Of a stretch of 64,000 nucleotides of DNA, positions 45,933 through 55,471 are shown in pieces. The DNA is from Komagataeibacter saccharivorans (GTDB lineage Bacteria; Pseudomonadota; Alphaproteobacteria; Acetobacterales; Acetobacteraceae). The stretch is from NCBI RefSeq assembly GCF_003207825.1, contig NZ_NKTY01000014.1:1-64000 (forward strand), given 5' to 3'. The position numbers and the translations under genes were made by a program. The notes under the pieces were generated by a model. The model had not been told where the DNA came from. It searched no databases and saw only the letters and a program-made list of their open reading frames with translations. The first letter of the stretch is position 1, and every line of letters starts with the position of its first letter.

Positions 45933-48900
45933 TCAGACGGCGCCGTTTTCCACCATGGGGCGGGTCGCATATACTGGGGGCAGTTCCACAAGGTTGACCG
46001 GCGCGCCCTGTTCATGCAGGCGACGGGTCATGTTACGGATGCTGTCATGGTGGGTGAACAGCAGGACCTGCGTGGTGCGGGCGAAATCCACCAGTGCGCT
46101 TAGCGTGCTGCGGCTGCGGGCATCGTCAAACTGCACCAGCAGGTCATCGGCAATGAAGGGCAGAGGCTCGGCAGACCGGCAGTAGGTCTCCACACTGGCC
46201 AGCCGGAACGCAAGGAAAAGCTGGTCGCGCGTGCCCGCGCTCATCTTCTTTACCGGTACGATGCTGCCGTCATGGCGCAGGCCCTGCACCACCGGTTCGT
46301 TTGTCGTATCCAGTTCGGTGCGGATGCCCTCGAACGCGCCCCGCGTTGCAAGGGACATGAACTGGCCCGCGCGTGTGACCAGCGGGTCCTGCTCCTGTGC
46401 CCGGACACGGTCGATCGCATTGGCGATCAGGGTGCGGGCAAGGGTCAGTTCGGCATATTCTTCCACAATCCGGTGCAGGCGGCTGATTGCGGCTTCGCGC
46501 CGGGCGGCGGCCTGCGGGGCTTCGGTATTGTGCTCAAACGCACCCAGAGCCGTTATTTCATGCTGTTCGGCGCGGACGGCATCGTCACGTAACTGCTCCT
46601 GTTCCTTCAGTTGGTCCTCGATCCGGGCGGTTTCCGCCAGCAGTTCGGACAAGGTCCGTCCGTCAATCGCCTGTTTCAGATCGGCGGGGGACTGGCCATC
46701 GGTCATGCGGGACAGGGTATGCAGGGCGTGCTCGAGCTTCTGGTGTACCTGATCGCGGCGGGTCAGACGCTCCGCCAGAAGCTGAAGGCCCTCGGGAGCT
46801 TCGGTATGCGTGCGGACCTGAAGGGCCTGAATATCCGCCATGGCTGCGGACAGGGTCGTCTCGCTCTCGGTAACAGCCTGCGCGGCCCGTTTCATTTCCG
46901 CGTGCAGGGCCTCGCGCTGGACGCGGGCTTTTTCTGCGGCTTTCCAGTGGTCGCTCAGGGCCAGAGCCGCATCCACGCTATCGGATGGCAGGGCAAGCGG
47001 AATACGCGGGCGCAGATCGTCCATCACCTGCGTCAGTTCGGTCAGTGCCTGCCGTGCGTGCGCACGCGCGTCGTCCAGTTCGGCCAGTTGTTCTATATAG
47101 GCCGGGGCCGCTGCCCATTCCCCGGCAAGATCACGTGCCGTGACGGGCGCGGCATCGGCGGGCAGGCCGATCACCTGCATGGCCGTCGCCCATTTTTCCT
47201 GCCACGCCTGCCGCTCCATACGCAGGCTTTCCGCCTGCTGGGCCTGCTGCGCCAGAACGGGCCGCAGTTCATCGCATTCGCGTTTCAGCCTGTTGTATTC
47301 ATCATGTTCGGCTACATGCAGGCGCATGGCGGCGGTGACAGATTCGACGCAGGCTGCAAGGCTGGTGCCGGGATCAATGCCGAAGCGTTTCGCCAGCCGT
47401 TCCAGATGATCCTGCTGGGTATCGGGCTTTATGCGTTCATGCGCCAGTATCTCCCGTTCGCGGGTGATCTGTTCGGCCCCGGTCAGGATTTCAGTGCGCT
47501 GGCGTATGAATGTAGCCAGTGCTTCCGGCGTGACGGCATGGGTGTGCAGGGCCGGGAAGGGTGCGATGAAACCCTGCCAGTGCGCGGCGATCCGTTCATC
47601 GGCATCTTTATGGCTGCGATCATAAAGGGCCACCCGGTCGGTGCAGTCCGCAATGCGGCGGCGCAGGTTCTCGATTTCCGCAATGCGGCTGGCTTCGGCC
47701 AACAACTGGGCGGACAGGGCATCAACCCTGCTTATGGCGTGATCCAGCGCGGCGGCGTTGACCTGCCGGACAGCATCGGCGACCACGTGTTGTGGGTCCA
47801 GATAGGCAGCGCGCACCAGATGCCACATGGCGTCGCGCTGGGTCCGGGCGGTAGCAAGCATTTCGGGTGTTGCGGGACTGCCAGTCTGTTCAAGCTGTGT
47901 GAGTTGCGGCTGAAGCGTGGTCAGGTGTTCGCGCTCGCCCGCCAGTTTGCTGGCCAGCCTGTCGCGTTCGGTGCGCAACATGTGCTGGTGTTCAGCGGCC
48001 ATGCGTACGCCATCCGCGCCGGGGCAGGGCAGGTGACGCAGCAGGTCGATACTGCTGAACCCCATGGCGCCCAGCCGCGCATCAAGATCGGCCTGCTGTT
48101 TTTCAAGCGCCTGTGCGCGAAGGTCCAGCCGCTTCATTTCCGCAGGCAGGGCGGTGAAGGGGGCCGCATCTTCCGGCAGGGGCAGATCGCGCCCGGCCGC
48201 GTGCAGGGTGGACAGGCGTTCCTGCCTGCGGGCGATTTCCAGTTCCGTCTGACCGATTTTCTGCTGCACGCTGTCGTGCTGGCCCTGCCATTGTGCCTGT
48301 GCATCGGCTAGCTGGCGGATGGTGTCCAGCACCGCACGCGGCGGCATGCATTGTCGCAGGTCGGCGTCCGGGCCGGCGTTCAGACGCCGGCGCAGGCTGG
48401 AAAGGCTTTCGTCAATACTGCGTCGCCTGCTGTCATGTTCGGCTTCAGGCCCGCGATGGGTGCTGACGGCCTGCCCAAGTGAAATGGCGCGCATTACGGG
48501 GCCGTGCAGGGCAGCGAGTATGGTGTCCACCTGTGGCACGGCGGTTTTGTGTCTGAGTTCCGTCGCGTGTTCCACTGCCCTGGCGTGGCGGGTGCGGGTG
48601 GCGTTGTATGTTTCCAGCGCGGCTGCGATGCTGGCCCCCATGCCCGCCGGCAGGGTGGCCAGATCTGCCTGCCCCGCCAGTTCGGTCTCCAGCAGGGTAA
48701 TATCGTGCAGTTGCGGCACTGCCTTAACCAGCCGTTCGTAATGGGTGTGCTGGCGGCGCAGTTCGGTCTGTCTGGTGCTTATGTCCGCTTTTTTCTGACG
48801 GGCTTCTTCAAGGCTGCGGCAATGCCGTTCATACGCATCATGTCCCAGCGAAGCATCGCGAAGAGTTTTCTGCGCAGCGCCAAAGGCATCAAGGGCCTGA

Positions 48901-49448
48901 TAGAATTCCCGGTCGGCTGACCGCCGGGCGGCGAAAAGCCGTGTCCGGCGTGCGTCTATTTCATCCAGACGCACCATAAGGGCGCGCAGGCCCCCGCCCG
49001 CTTCCACAATCAGGCGGCCAATATCGCCATTGGCCCTGAGCAGGTCCATCCCGCCCGTGCGGAGTGTCTCATCATTCAGGCCGAACAGCGCGGCGAAGCG
49101 TTCGCGCGTCATGCCCCCCAGTACGGCTGCCAGCCGGTCATCGCCCACGGTCTGTCCGTCGAAGGTGGACAGGGTGCGCGTGCGGCCCTTGCGGCGGCGC
49201 AGGTCCAGTTCCTGCCCGTCCGACAGCATAAGCCGGGCATCCAGCCTGATCTGGTCATTGCCGAAAACCGCGCCATAGGGGGAACCATGCCCGATCCCGA
49301 ACAGGAAGTCCGATATGGCGGACAGGCATGTGCTCTTTCCTGCCTCGTTGGGGCCGTGGATGACATGCAGGCCGCAGCCATCGCCAAAATTCAGGTCCAG
49401 TTCGCCAATGGCCCCGTATTTGAAAATCGTGAACCGCTTAATGCGCAT
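45933..49448 (-). CDS. YhaN/SbcC-like AAA ATPase with long coiled coils
   Basis: 1171 residues from ATG 49448, inside the 3' end of the nuclease gene (11-base overlap). Walker A: GPNEAGKST at 32-40; Walker B and signature lie at the C-terminus (KKMSAGTRDQLFLAFRLA, then PLPFIADDLLVQFDD). Between them are about 900 residues of heptad-like helix with a break near the middle (PCPGADG). This is the SMC/Rad50 fold, close to Bacillus YhaN. With the SbcD-like partner it should form an ATP-driven nuclease complex for DNA ends. It has no CxxC zinc hook that I can see. Confidence 0.9.
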   Translation of the reverse strand: MRIKRFTIFKYGAIGELDLNFGDGCGLHVIHGPNEAGKSTCLSAISDFLFGIGHGSPYGAVFGNDQIRLDARLMLSDGQELDLRRRKGRTRTLSTFDGQTVGDDRLAAVLGGMTRERFAALFGLNDETLRTGGMDLLRANGDIGRLIVEAGGGLRALMVRLDEIDARRTRLFAARRSADREFYQALDAFGAAQKTLRDASLGHDAYERHCRSLEEARQKKADISTRQTELRRQHTHYERLVKAVPQLHDITLLETELAGQADLATLPAGMGASIAAALETYNATRTRHARAVEHATELRHKTAVPQVDTILAALHGPVMRAISLGQAVSTHRGPEAEHDSRRRSIDESLSSLRRRLNAGPDADLRQCMPPRAVLDTIRQLADAQAQWQGQHDSVQQKIGQTELEIARRQERLSTLHAAGRDLPLPEDAAPFTALPAEMKRLDLRAQALEKQQADLDARLGAMGFSSIDLLRHLPCPGADGVRMAAEHQHMLRTERDRLASKLAGEREHLTTLQPQLTQLEQTGSPATPEMLATARTQRDAMWHLVRAAYLDPQHVVADAVRQVNAAALDHAISRVDALSAQLLAEASRIAEIENLRRRIADCTDRVALYDRSHKDADERIAAHWQGFIAPFPALHTHAVTPEALATFIRQRTEILTGAEQITREREILAHERIKPDTQQDHLERLAKRFGIDPGTSLAACVESVTAAMRLHVAEHDEYNRLKRECDELRPVLAQQAQQAESLRMERQAWQEKWATAMQVIGLPADAAPVTARDLAGEWAAAPAYIEQLAELDDARAHARQALTELTQVMDDLRPRIPLALPSDSVDAALALSDHWKAAEKARVQREALHAEMKRAAQAVTESETTLSAAMADIQALQVRTHTEAPEGLQLLAERLTRRDQVHQKLEHALHTLSRMTDGQSPADLKQAIDGRTLSELLAETARIEDQLKEQEQLRDDAVRAEQHEITALGAFEHNTEAPQAAARREAAISRLHRIVEEYAELTLARTLIANAIDRVRAQEQDPLVTRAGQFMSLATRGAFEGIRTELDTTNEPVVQGLRHDGSIVPVKKMSAGTRDQLFLAFRLASVETYCRSAEPLPFIADDLLVQFDDARSRSTLSALVDFARTTQVLLFTHHDSIRNMTRRLHEQGAPVNLVELPPVYATRPMVENGAV

Positions 49449-50694
49449 CGTCGCCGCCTTCCGGATTTTCAACCACGGCCAGTGCGAGGTCCAGCGCACG
49501 GGCGGGAATGTCCTTCAGGATGCTGTCGCGCATTTCCTCCGTCCGGCTGTGGGCAGGCATGCGGTCAAGCACCCCGGTCAGAAGCTGTTCCAGTTCCGCA
49601 CGCAGCGCATCGGGTGTTGCCGCCGCCCGTATGTCAGCCGCGATCCGGCCGCCGGTGGACGGATCAAGCACGGCGGGCCGTTCAGGCAGGTGTGTATGCA
49701 CCTTCAGCCGTTCGAGCCATATTTCATCCGACAGGCTGGCAAGGACCGTCTCGACTTCCAGTTGCAGGTCATGCGGCGCGCGGATCAGGCCGGGGTGCAG
49801 CGGCGTCGTGCCGGTCAGTTCCAGACGCAGCGCCAGTGGCCGCCCCTGCGCCTGTTCCACAAGGGCGCTGACGATATCACGGATCAGGGCGGTCATGTCC
49901 GCATGCGTGGCGGCGGTGGACAGGTCCACCGTGGCGCTGGCCCAGCGCACGGCGTCCAGTACCTGATGGGTAACGTCCGCCACTTCTCCATCACGGACGG
50001 TAACGAGCGATGCACCCTTTGGCCCCGCCTCGCGTGCGTGGCGTCCCTGCAGGTTGCCTGCATAGACTACATACGGGTCTTCATGCAGGATTTCACGGTT
50101 ATGGACGTGGCCCAGCGCCCAGTAATCGTAGCCGTGGTTGACCAACTGCTCCACCGTGCAGGGCGCGTAGGTTTTATGGCCTTCACGCCCTTCGCAGGCG
50201 GTGTGCAGGATGCCGATATTGAACAGACCGGGAACCGGGGGCGGGTAGTGACGGGCTATGTTGTCCTCGACCTTGCGGCTGCCAAAGCTGCGGCCATGCA
50301 CGGCAACGCCCAGATCATCCATGGTCCGCGTTTCCGCACGGGCGGAGGAAAACAGGTACACATTATCGGTCACATGCAGGTGCCGGGCGAAACGGTTTTC
50401 CGCATCGTGATTGCCAAGGATCATGAAAACGCGGATGCCCGCCGCCTTCAGCCGGGCCATTCCGTTGACGAAAAACAGGCCGCACTGCGTATCACGCAGG
50501 TCGCCATCGAACACGTCGCCCGCCAGCACCACGAAGCGGCAGTCGGTTTCAATGGCAAGGCTGATCATGTCGTCAAAGGCGCGGCGCGAGGCATCGGCCA
50601 CAAGGCGCGCGTAATCGCCTGATTTTTCCGTAAGCCCCAGCAGCGGGCTGTCCAGATGCAGGTCGGCGGCATGAAGGAAGCGGAATTCATTCAT
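49438..50694 (-). CDS. SbcD/YhaO-like DNA repair metallophosphoesterase
   Basis: 418 residues from ATG 50694 (the frame is open to 50742). Phosphoesterase motifs: DLH (D11, H13), GDVFD (D60), GNHD (95-97 N-H-D), then LHTACEG and ALGHVHNR. The C-terminal part would bind the ATPase, as in Mre11. Order nuclease then ATPase with overlap matches yhaO-yhaN and sbcD-sbcC operons. It probably works as a manganese-dependent nuclease on blocked DNA ends. Confidence 0.9.
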   Translation of the reverse strand: MNEFRFLHAADLHLDSPLLGLTEKSGDYARLVADASRRAFDDMISLAIETDCRFVVLAGDVFDGDLRDTQCGLFFVNGMARLKAAGIRVFMILGNHDAENRFARHLHVTDNVYLFSSARAETRTMDDLGVAVHGRSFGSRKVEDNIARHYPPPVPGLFNIGILHTACEGREGHKTYAPCTVEQLVNHGYDYWALGHVHNREILHEDPYVVYAGNLQGRHAREAGPKGASLVTVRDGEVADVTHQVLDAVRWASATVDLSTAATHADMTALIRDIVSALVEQAQGRPLALRLELTGTTPLHPGLIRAPHDLQLEVETVLASLSDEIWLERLKVHTHLPERPAVLDPSTGGRIAADIRAAATPDALRAELEQLLTGVLDRMPAHSRTEEMRDSILKDIPARALDLALAVVENPEGGDDAH

Positions 50695-50732
50695 GCCGCC
50701 ATCGTAATCCATTGAAAGCGGAAGTAAATGCA

Positions 50733-50758
50733 CCCTGCCCACAGGAGCACGGGCAGGG
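50733..50758 (-). terminator. hairpin after gabD
   Basis: CCCTGCCC (50733-50740) pairs with GGGCAGGG (50751-50758) around a 10-base loop. It lies between the gabD stop at 50783 and the nuclease start at 50694, so it can end the gab transcript. No U-run follows. Confidence 0.5.
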
Positions 50759-50782
50759 CGTCACGTGACCCGGCCGGTCTGG

Positions 50783-52252
50783 TCAGGCATCCGGGTCGGT
50801 TATGTCGGTGCAGATGTATTTCATCTCCATATATTCATCCATGCCGTAGCGCGAACCCTCGCGCCCCATGCCGGATTGCTTGATGCCGCCAAATGGCGCG
50901 ACCTCGTTGGAAATCAGGCCCGTATTGTGGCCCACCATCCCATATTCCAGCGCTTCGGCCACGCGATGGACGCGGGCATGGTCTCGGGTGAAGAAATAGG
51001 CGGCAAGTCCGTATTCGGTGTCATTGGCCATGGCGATCGCCTCGGCTTCCGTGCGGAAGCGGAACAGCGGGGCCACGGGACCGAATGTTTCTTCATGGGC
51101 GATCCGCATGGCCGGTGTCGTGTTCCGCAGCACGGTGGGGCGATAGAACAGGTCGCCCGCGCTATCACGCGCGCCGCCACACAGCACGGTCGCCCCGTGT
51201 TCCACCGCATCGCGCACATGGGCTTCCACCTTGTCGCGCGCCTGTGCGCTGATCAGCGGGCCGATAACGGATTCCGGGTCGCTGCCGGGACCTACGCGCA
51301 GTTCGCTTACGGCTTTGGCAAAGCGGGTGGCGAAGGCGTCGTAAATGCCGTCCTGCACCAGAAAACGGTTGGCGCAGACGCAGGTCTGGCCTGCATTGCG
51401 GTATTTGGCGGCAATGGCGCTTTTGACGGCCTGATCGATATGCGCGTCATCAAACACGATGAACGGCGCGTTCCCGCCCAGTTCCAGCGACAGACGCTTG
51501 AGCGTGGGCGCGGACTGCGCCATCAGGATACGCCCGACCTGGGTCGAGCCGGTAAAGGACAGCTTGCGGATATCGGAACTGGCGCACAACGCCTTGCCCA
51601 ACCTGATCCCGTCACCGGGCAGCACCTGCAGCAGCCCCGACGGCACGCCCGCCTGCACCGCCAGTTCCGCCAGCGCCAGCGCGGTCAGCGGTGTCTGTTC
51701 GGATGGCTTGACGATCATGGCGCAGCCCGCCGCCAGTGCGGGACCGGCCTTGCGGGTAATCATGGCGGCAGGGAAATTCCACGGGGTGATCGCCGCGCAT
51801 ACGCCCACGGGCTGGCGGATCACGCTCAGCCGCGTTGCCGGGTTGGTGGGGGGAATGACATCGCCATAGGCGCGCATGGCTTCGCCCGCGAACCAAAGCA
51901 GGAAACTGGCGGCATAGCGGATTTCGCCCGCCGCTTCGGCGCGGGGCTTGCCCTGTTCGGTCACGATCAGGGTGGCGAGGTCATCCAGATTGTCCATCAC
52001 CAGATCATGCCAGCGCGTCAGCACGCCGTGGCGCTGCGCGCCGGTGCGGTTGCGCCACTGGGCCTGTGCCTTCACTGCGGCGGCAATGGCGCGTTCGGCG
52101 TCGTCCGGCCCGCATTCGGCCACTTCCGCCACCAGCGCGCCCGTGGCGGGATTATGGACGGGGCGGCGTGCGCCATCCGCCGCCGGGCGCCATGCGCCGT
52201 CAATCAGCGCATCCTTGCGGAACAGGGATGTATTAGCGAGATACACGGTCAT
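50783..52252 (-). CDS. gabD: NAD(P)-dependent succinate-semialdehyde dehydrogenase
   Basis: 489 residues from ATG 52252, which aligns with the E. coli GabD N-terminus (SLFRKDALIDGAW); starts at 52300 and 52369 give longer proteins. PWNFPAAMITRK, E257 in LELGGN and C291 in NAGQTCVCANR are the catalytic landmarks typical of SSADH. It oxidises succinate semialdehyde to succinate, feeding the TCA cycle. It follows gabT by 52 bases, and its product role fits that neighbour exactly. Confidence 0.93.
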   Translation of the reverse strand: MTVYLANTSLFRKDALIDGAWRPAADGARRPVHNPATGALVAEVAECGPDDAERAIAAAVKAQAQWRNRTGAQRHGVLTRWHDLVMDNLDDLATLIVTEQGKPRAEAAGEIRYAASFLLWFAGEAMRAYGDVIPPTNPATRLSVIRQPVGVCAAITPWNFPAAMITRKAGPALAAGCAMIVKPSEQTPLTALALAELAVQAGVPSGLLQVLPGDGIRLGKALCASSDIRKLSFTGSTQVGRILMAQSAPTLKRLSLELGGNAPFIVFDDAHIDQAVKSAIAAKYRNAGQTCVCANRFLVQDGIYDAFATRFAKAVSELRVGPGSDPESVIGPLISAQARDKVEAHVRDAVEHGATVLCGGARDSAGDLFYRPTVLRNTTPAMRIAHEETFGPVAPLFRFRTEAEAIAMANDTEYGLAAYFFTRDHARVHRVAEALEYGMVGHNTGLISNEVAPFGGIKQSGMGREGSRYGMDEYMEMKYICTDITDPDA

Positions 52253-52304
52253 ATTCTCTTGGTCTCCCGGCCCGATGGGCTGGTTTGCAGGGACGGACAT
52301 GGGA

Positions 52305-53603
52305 TCATTCAGCTCCGGCCTGCGCCAGGACCTGTTCGATGATGGCCATGCCTTCATCAATGATTGCATCAGGGGCGGTCAAGGGCACAAGAATGCGAAC
52401 GGTGGCCCCTTCCGTTCCACAGGACAGTACGATCAGCCCTTTTTCACAGGCGCGCGCACAGATATCCGCCGCAGCCCCGGCGCGGACATCCGTGCCGCCA
52501 TGGGACTGAAGGATGTCAAAGGCGATCATGGCGCCCAGCCCGCGCGCCCGGCTGATGGGCAGCAGGGCGGTATTGGCGTGCATGCGGTCGATATGGGTGC
52601 GCAGCTTCGTGCCGATGACACGGGCGCGGTCGATCAGCTTTTCGTCCTCGATGATGTCAAGCACGGCCAGCCCGGCGGCACAGGCCAGCGGCGCGCCGCC
52701 ATAGGTACCCCCAAGGCCACCGGGCCCAACTTCGTCCATAAGTCCGGCACGCCCGATCACGCCCGATAGTGGCAGCCCGCCGCCCATGGATTTGGCAACC
52801 GATACAAGGTCCGGCTGCACGCCGGAATGTTCGATGGCGAACATGCGGCCCGTGCGGGCGAAACCGGTCTGCACCTCATCCGCCACCAGCTTGATGCCAT
52901 GTTCGTCACAGATGCGGCGCAGCGCCTGAAGCAGTTCGACCGGGGCGACACGGAAACCGCCTTCGCCCTGCACGGGTTCGATGATGATGGCGGCGATGCT
53001 GCTCGGCGGCAGGTCGGCGGCGAACAGGAAGTCCAGCATGCGCAGGGTGTCCGCCACGCTGACCGCGCCATCGGGGAAGGGCAGGTGATAGACTTCCCCC
53101 GGCAGGGTGCCGAACGGGGCCTTGTATGGCCTGACCTTGCCCGTCATGGCCGAAGCCAGCAGCGTGCGGCCATGAAACCCGCCGGTAAATGCGATGATGC
53201 CGTTGCGACCCGTGGCGGCGCGCGCGATCTTGACCGCGTTTTCGGTGGCTTCGCCGCCGGTGGTGAAGAATATGGTCTTGGCTGGTCCATCGAACGGGGC
53301 CAGCGCGTTCAGCTTTTCCGCCAGCGCGATATATGGCTCGTAAGCTGAAACCTGAAAGGCGGAGTGGGTGAAGCGGTCAAGCTGGGCCCGCACGGCCTCG
53401 ACCACGCGCGGGTGACGGTGGCCGACATTCAGCACGGCGATACCGCCCGCGAAATCCACGTAGCGGCGGCCCTCCACATCCCATAATTCGGCATTTTCCG
53501 CCCGGTCGGCAAAAACGGGCGTGGCAGTGGCGACCCCACGCGGCACGGCGCGTTCACGGCGGGCGAGGAGGGCCTGGTTCGTTGCGGTCATGGCCTGCTT
53601 CAT
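52305..53603 (-). CDS. gabT: 4-aminobutyrate aminotransferase
   Basis: 432 residues from ATG 53603 (ATG 53591 possible). Class III aminotransferase: FTGGFHGRT, IIEPVQGEGGF, D242 in ADEVQTGFARTG and PLP lysine K271 in SVAKSMGGG. It transfers the GABA amino group to 2-oxoglutarate, giving succinate semialdehyde for GabD. It lies between its LysR regulator upstream (about 60 bases) and gabD downstream, all on one strand. Confidence 0.93.
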   Translation of the reverse strand: MKQAMTATNQALLARRERAVPRGVATATPVFADRAENAELWDVEGRRYVDFAGGIAVLNVGHRHPRVVEAVRAQLDRFTHSAFQVSAYEPYIALAEKLNALAPFDGPAKTIFFTTGGEATENAVKIARAATGRNGIIAFTGGFHGRTLLASAMTGKVRPYKAPFGTLPGEVYHLPFPDGAVSVADTLRMLDFLFAADLPPSSIAAIIIEPVQGEGGFRVAPVELLQALRRICDEHGIKLVADEVQTGFARTGRMFAIEHSGVQPDLVSVAKSMGGGLPLSGVIGRAGLMDEVGPGGLGGTYGGAPLACAAGLAVLDIIEDEKLIDRARVIGTKLRTHIDRMHANTALLPISRARGLGAMIAFDILQSHGGTDVRAGAAADICARACEKGLIVLSCGTEGATVRILVPLTAPDAIIDEGMAIIEQVLAQAGAE

Positions 53604-53662
53604 TATCCTGTCGGGTTGGCGGTATGGCCGGATTTTCAGCCTGTCATCCCGGCGTAACGGGT

Positions 53663-54649
53663 TCACGGCATGATGGGGAGGCGCTTTTTTGGTGGGGCAT
53701 GGTGATCTTTCGTCACCAACGTTTCGGAACCGGTATGGAACTGCGCCTCAAGCCATGTGCGCAGCAGCGCGAAGGCACGCGCCTGCCACGCCTGATCCGT
53801 GCTGCGCAGGACGTAACTGCCCAGTGTCACGTCGCGCAGCGGCACATCCGTTGTCGTAACCCGGACAAGCCGCCCGGCCTTCAGGTCGTCTTCCAGCAGA
53901 TAGGTATTGGCAAGGGCGATGCCTTCCCCCGCGCGGGCGGCGGCCAGTGCCAGATGGGCCTGCCACAATCGGCTGTGGCCGCTGACCTGCGCCACATTGA
54001 CCGATTGCGCTGCAAACCACACGCGCCATTCCGTATCATTGTCCTCGATCAGCAGGGGGGCATGCAGCAGATCGGCGGCGGTGCGTGGGGGACGGGCCAG
54101 ACGGCGCAGGCATTCGGGGCTGGCGACCGGGAACACCAGTGGCCGCGCCAGTTCAAGGGCCTGTATGCGCGGTGGATCGCGCAGCGGGTGTTGGTCATTG
54201 ATGTAGCGGATATCGGCATGCAGGACCGTGTCGATCCGTTCGGGATCGAACCGGCAGTCTGAATCGACAGGCCGCAGCAGCACGTCCACACCGGGATGGA
54301 GTTGTCGGAACGCAGGCAGGCGCGGCAGCAGCCAGTGATAGGCAATGCCGTGGGAACAGGTCAGCGTAAGCTGGGGCATCTGTCCGCGCATGTCAGCTGT
54401 CGCGCGGGCCAGACCATCCAGCAGCGGGGCGATGCGGGCATAGTATTCATGTCCCTGTGGGCTGAGGCCGCCTTCGGTCCGGTTGCGCAGTCCGACGCCC
54501 AGTGCGGTTTCCAGATCGCGCAGGTGGCGGCTGACCACGGCATGATCCACCCCCAGCGCCACGGCGGCACGGCGGATGCCCCCGGTCCGTGCATAGGCCA
54601 CGAACGCATTGAGGGCAGCAAGCGGGGGGATATGGTATCGCCATTTCAT
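53663..54649 (-). CDS. LysR-family regulator of the gab genes
   Basis: 328 residues. HTH: FVAYARTGGIRRAAVALGVDHAVVSRHLRDLETALGVGLRNRT, a GcvA-like branch, then LysR substrate domain. Same strand as gabTD and directly upstream, so it probably controls them and itself. A 10-base palindrome ATGCTAGCAT lies at 54659-54668, just before the start codon. Divergent from the flavodoxin gene. Confidence 0.9.
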   Translation of the reverse strand: MKWRYHIPPLAALNAFVAYARTGGIRRAAVALGVDHAVVSRHLRDLETALGVGLRNRTEGGLSPQGHEYYARIAPLLDGLARATADMRGQMPQLTLTCSHGIAYHWLLPRLPAFRQLHPGVDVLLRPVDSDCRFDPERIDTVLHADIRYINDQHPLRDPPRIQALELARPLVFPVASPECLRRLARPPRTAADLLHAPLLIEDNDTEWRVWFAAQSVNVAQVSGHSRLWQAHLALAAARAGEGIALANTYLLEDDLKAGRLVRVTTTDVPLRDVTLGSYVLRSTDQAWQARAFALLRTWLEAQFHTGSETLVTKDHHAPPKKRLPIMP

Positions 54650-54803
54650 GCAGGCCCGATGCTAGCATGAACGCAGCCGATCAAGAACAGGACAGGGCGC
54701 GCAAGACGGGAAATGGCGGCTTTTACCGCGCGGGGCGAACCGGGACGATGATGTAACGTTCCCACAGGGGCCGCAGGTGCAACTTCTACGTGAAAGTGAT
54801 CCC

Positions 54804-55385
54804 ATGTCCCGTATCGCGATCGTCTATTTCAGTGGCTATGGGCATACGGCCAGACTGGCCGATGCCGTGGCGCTTGGCGTGGCGGAAATACCCGGCACCG
54901 AAGCCGTATCCCTGCGCATAGATCCCGATGGCAACCTGCCCGAAGGCGGGCTGGACCAGTTGGCGGCGGCCGACGCCATCATTTACGGCAGCCCGACCTA
55001 CATGGGCGGGCCTGCATGGCAGTTCAAGAAATTTGCGGAATCCACCGCGCGCATCTGGCTGGCCGAAGGGTGGAAGGACAAGATCGCGGCGGGCTTCACC
55101 AATTCCGCCACGGTCAATGGTGACAAGGCCATTACCCTTATCTATTTCTGGACCCTGTCGCAGCAGCATGGCCAGATATGGGTAGGTACGGGCCTGCTGC
55201 CCGCCAACACCAAGGCCAACGGACCAGGGGACGTGAACTGGTCAGGTGGGTCGGTAGGGATCATGGCCATCTCCCCCTCCGATGCCTCGACCGAGGAAGC
55301 ACCGCGTACTGGCGATCTGGAAACGGGGCGGCTGGCGGGCCAGCGTGTCGCCCTCATCACATCACGCCTGCGGCCTGCCGGATAA
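54804..55385 (+). CDS. flavodoxin-family NAD(P)H:quinone oxidoreductase-like protein
   Basis: 193 residues from ATG 54804. FMN phosphate loop in YFSGYGHTARLA (8-19) and SPTYMGGPAWQFKKF around residue 72, the WrbA-like flavin loop. The length matches the WrbA/flavodoxin_2 group. Likely a two-electron quinone reductase against oxidative stress. It is divergent from the gab LysR and is followed by another LysR gene 86 bases later, which could be its regulator. Confidence 0.85.
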   Translation: MSRIAIVYFSGYGHTARLADAVALGVAEIPGTEAVSLRIDPDGNLPEGGLDQLAAADAIIYGSPTYMGGPAWQFKKFAESTARIWLAEGWKDKIAAGFTNSATVNGDKAITLIYFWTLSQQHGQIWVGTGLLPANTKANGPGDVNWSGGSVGIMAISPSDASTEEAPRTGDLETGRLAGQRVALITSRLRPAG

Positions 55386-55471
55386 CCCTCTCAGCCATGC
55401 CGGGGGCGGTCTGGTGATGGGGTCGCTTGTCCGATATGAAAAGGGGATATTCATATCAGGACAGGTGTGGC

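Noticed and set aside
46611-48311. 566-codon plus-strand frame inside the YhaN-like gene
   Set aside because: Antisense to a clearly coding ATPase; no recognisable domain, a common effect of high GC.
50765-52342. 525-codon plus-strand frame opposite gabD
   Set aside because: GabD is fully supported by catalytic residues; the opposite frame is a shadow.
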